32,509 nucleotides of DNA, taken from contig JBDNJK010000002.1 in the NCBI GenBank assembly GCA_041687805.1, positions 1-32,509 on the forward strand, given 5' to 3'. Positions 30,843 through 32,509 of the stretch are shown in pieces. Origin of the DNA: SZUA-87 sp041687805 (GTDB lineage: Bacteria > Actinomycetota > Acidimicrobiia > Acidimicrobiales > Aldehydirespiratoraceae). Position numbers and translations under genes: made by a program. Each line of letters starts with the position of its first letter. The stretch's first letter is position 1. Below the pieces are notes generated by a model that had not been told where the DNA came from, ran no database searches, and saw only the letters and a list, made by a program, of their open reading frames with translations.

Positions 30843-31655
30843 ATGGCAATATTTCATGCGATCGTGCTTGGCATTGTCCAAGGGCTCGCCGAATTTCTAC
30901 CGATCTCATCGAGCGGGCATTTGAAGATCACTCGCTGGCTGTTTGGCTGGAATGAGTTGTCTGGTGATCTTGAGACAGCATTTGATGTCGCAGTTCACCT
31001 GGGGACGTTGGTGGGTGCGATCGCCTATTTGTGGCCCGATGTCGTGATGTATTTCCGTCGTGGGGTGCTAGCTCCGCTTCGCCGTGAGCCGCTCGACGCT
31101 CAGGGCCGCATTGCCTGGTATCTCGTAGCGTCGGCAATTCCTGCGGGTCTGGTCGGTATGACGTTGAAGGATCAGCTGTCGAAGCTCGACTCGATCTGGA
31201 TGATCGCCGTGATGCTCATCATTTTTGGCGTGATCCTCTGGTTCGCGGATCGTCTCCCGGAACGGCGAAGCATCTCGGAGTTCACACTTCGCGACGCTCT
31301 GCTCATGGGCATTGGGCAGGCGGCTGCTCTCCAACCTGGAGTGTCGAGGTCGGGAGCGACGCTCACTGTGTCTCGCGGTCTGGGCTACGACCGCGACTCC
31401 GCCGCGAGGCTCGTATTCCTCATGAGCATTCCCGTGATCGCTGGCGCCGGGATGGTGTCGTTGGTTGGAACCTCGATCCCGTCTTCGTTCTGGCCGCCGT
31501 TCATCTGGGGCATGGCGACTGCTGGTGCCACTGGCTACCTGGCGGTATGGGCCACGCTCCGGATGATCCGCACCCACACGTTCAAGCCATTTGTGATTTA
31601 CCGGGTTGGCGCGGGTTTGGCGGTTTTGTCGATTCTCGCTACGTCTTGGCGCTGA
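30843..31655 (+). CDS. uppP: Undecaprenyl-diphosphatase (UppP/BacA)
   Basis: A 270-residue integral membrane enzyme that recycles undecaprenyl diphosphate to the monophosphate carrier for cell-wall synthesis; extra copies raise bacitracin tolerance. The first active-site block is GIVQGLAEFLPISSSGHL (Gln13, Glu17, Ser22-24, His26) and the second PGVSRSGATLTVSRGLG. About seven or eight hydrophobic segments are seen, consistent with the family's length of about 270. The start is ATG 30843. It may be co-transcribed from a local promoter or read from the tld cluster. Confidence 0.96.
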   Translation: MAIFHAIVLGIVQGLAEFLPISSSGHLKITRWLFGWNELSGDLETAFDVAVHLGTLVGAIAYLWPDVVMYFRRGVLAPLRREPLDAQGRIAWYLVASAIPAGLVGMTLKDQLSKLDSIWMIAVMLIIFGVILWFADRLPERRSISEFTLRDALLMGIGQAAALQPGVSRSGATLTVSRGLGYDRDSAARLVFLMSIPVIAGAGMVSLVGTSIPSSFWPPFIWGMATAGATGYLAVWATLRMIRTHTFKPFVIYRVGAGLAVLSILATSWR

Positions 31656-31673
31656 TATTCCCCAGGCGCGGAT

Positions 31674-32324
31674 TCAAGGTGCAAGCACGGGCACGACCCC
31701 TCCCACACTCAGCTCGTTGACTACCGCCGACACCATCGATTCGGGAACGGCGAAGGTCGCCCAGCCGTCGCCCGCCGAGATGACGACTGTCGACGTGGCG
31801 ACCGGGCGGCCACCGACCATCGCAACAAGGTCGACCAGATCACCTCTGACAACGACGGCGCCGTCGTCGATTCGAATTGTGATGCCCCGCGTTCCGGCCG
31901 GTAAGAGCGCCGCCATTTCGCTACCAGACTCGGGAGCAAGGCGTCCGAGTCGAATAACCTCTCCGCTGGTCATGGCATCGTGGGTTCTGATGCCGGTCGG
32001 GTCGTCGGCAATGGCGTCGTCTGGAATCGCGCCAGCGGGCAAGTTGAGGTGCTCGACTTCACCGGCTGCTATGAGTTGGCCGGCGGCGATGGGCCGAGTG
32101 GCAACCCACACACTTCGAGCCTGGCCCCATTTGTCGCGTGCCTGAAGCGCCGAGGATCTTGCGCCAGTGACGGAAAGGATGAGGACCAGGGCAGCGCCTG
32201 CGGCGACCGCCCACTTCATGGCGTGCCAGCGCCGGATCAGAAATCGAAAGTAGGTGGATACCGAGCGAAGGTTCCATGCGCTGTCGGGGCGTGGTGGACC
32301 GTCATCCGTGTCGAATCGAGACAT
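31674..32324 (-). CDS. SAF-domain membrane protein (CpaB-like)
   Basis: A 216-residue protein with a cytoplasmic N-terminus, one membrane segment (about 38-56, WAVAAGAALVLILSVTGA) and an extracytoplasmic SAF domain (about 70-135, VWVATRPIAAGQLIAAGEVEHLNLPAGAIP). The SAF-plus-TM plan is shared with Flp pilus protein CpaB and with an uncharacterised actinobacterial group; no pilus genes are nearby. The ribosome binding site GGGAAG (32329-32334) lies 4 nt before the ATG and inside a hairpin arm. The gene lies downstream of a Ser-rich protein on the same strand. Confidence 0.8.
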   Translation of the reverse strand: MSRFDTDDGPPRPDSAWNLRSVSTYFRFLIRRWHAMKWAVAAGAALVLILSVTGARSSALQARDKWGQARSVWVATRPIAAGQLIAAGEVEHLNLPAGAIPDDAIADDPTGIRTHDAMTSGEVIRLGRLAPESGSEMAALLPAGTRGITIRIDDGAVVVRGDLVDLVAMVGGRPVATSTVVISAGDGWATFAVPESMVSAVVNELSVGGVVPVLAP

Positions 32325-32326
32325 TT

Positions 32327-32359
32327 GACTTCCCTGTGGAGTGTTCTCGGGGGGAAGTC
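32327..32359 (-). promoter_or_regulatory. Hairpin masking the SAF gene ribosome binding site
   Basis: On the minus strand GACTTCCC (from 32352-32359) can pair over 8 bp with GGGAAGTC (from 32327-32334) around a 17-nt loop. The second arm contains the Shine-Dalgarno sequence of the gene starting at 32324. Confidence 0.5.
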
Positions 32360-32392
32360 GGTGCGGACAGAATGGTTACTGTCACAGGGATT

Positions 32393-32509
32393 TCAGTCTG
32401 TGGTCGCCTTGGAGCCGGAGCTCGATGAAGAGGAGTCGGCCGACGACTTGGCCGACGAAACTTTGTCGGCCTTGGACTCGGAACTCGATCCGGAATCCTT
32501 GGAACTCGA
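32393..32509 (-). CDS. C-terminal tail of a Ser/Lys/Asp-rich protein (possibly FmdB-type), cut by the window edge
   Basis: Reading inward from the right edge, the minus strand is open for 38 codons to a TGA at 32393-32395. The visible peptide begins SSSKDSGSSSESKADK and ends SSSSSGSKATTD. Such Ser-rich tails end the FmdB-type zinc-ribbon proteins of actinobacteria, which from memory are often next to SAF-domain genes. The diagnostic zinc-ribbon cysteines would lie outside the window, so the identity is only a suggestion. Confidence 0.55.
   Translation of the reverse strand, partial: SSSKDSGSSSESKADKVSSAKSSADSSSSSSGSKATTD

Overview
The window looks like part of the chromosome of a high-GC actinobacterium, most plausibly class Acidimicrobiia (an inference from protein flavour, not a computed placement). 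The signs are a mycobacterial-type acyl-CoA synthetase, DUF2510, a mycoredoxin-like protein, a ferrochelatase with C-terminal cysteines, DrrA-type ABC genes, an actinobacterial SOS box, and many start codons lying exactly 6 nt after a TANNNT -10 hexamer (leaderless genes). I recognise no IS element, integrase, CRISPR array, tRNA or rRNA. Genes are densely packed on both strands and no gene-free stretch exceeds about 210 bp.

Layout: 1-7.3 kb holds a truncated acyl-CoA synthetase, a small membrane protein, a lone Nfu N-terminal-type protein, an rRNA/tRNA 2'-O-methyltransferase of the SpoU/TrmH family, an HtpX-like protease with a C-terminal DUF2510, a MauE-type membrane protein, mutM, an unknown 429-residue protein and a secreted lipoprotein. 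From 7.4 to 13 kb a LexA-type SOS box precedes a type IIA topoisomerase A/B pair (ParC/ParE-like) and a RecB/Cas4-type nuclease with an iron-sulfur cysteine set. From 13 to 14.4 kb the minus strand carries an unknown protein, an orphan ParA ATPase and a small proline-rich protein with one C-terminal membrane segment.

From 14.4 to 16.7 kb the minus strand runs crotonase, mycoredoxin-like protein, ferrochelatase. Then come a DrrAB-type ABC exporter, a membrane-anchored trypsin-like protease with an inserted EF-hand loop, an ABC-F protein, an Nfu-type Fe-S carrier, dxs with a PAP2-family membrane enzyme, a lipoprotein, and a FlK-like thioesterase. TldD with two tandem TldE-like paralogues, uppP, a SAF-domain membrane protein and the Ser-rich tail of a cut-off gene (perhaps FmdB-type) finish the window.

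The points most worth a second look are the SOS box before the topoisomerase-nuclease run, the set of eight leaderless promoters (one hidden inside a coding region), the ParA/tail-anchored protein pair, two small tandem duplications exactly at both ends of the methyltransferase gene, the TldD-TldE-TldE trio, and a hairpin that would hide the ribosome binding site of the SAF gene.
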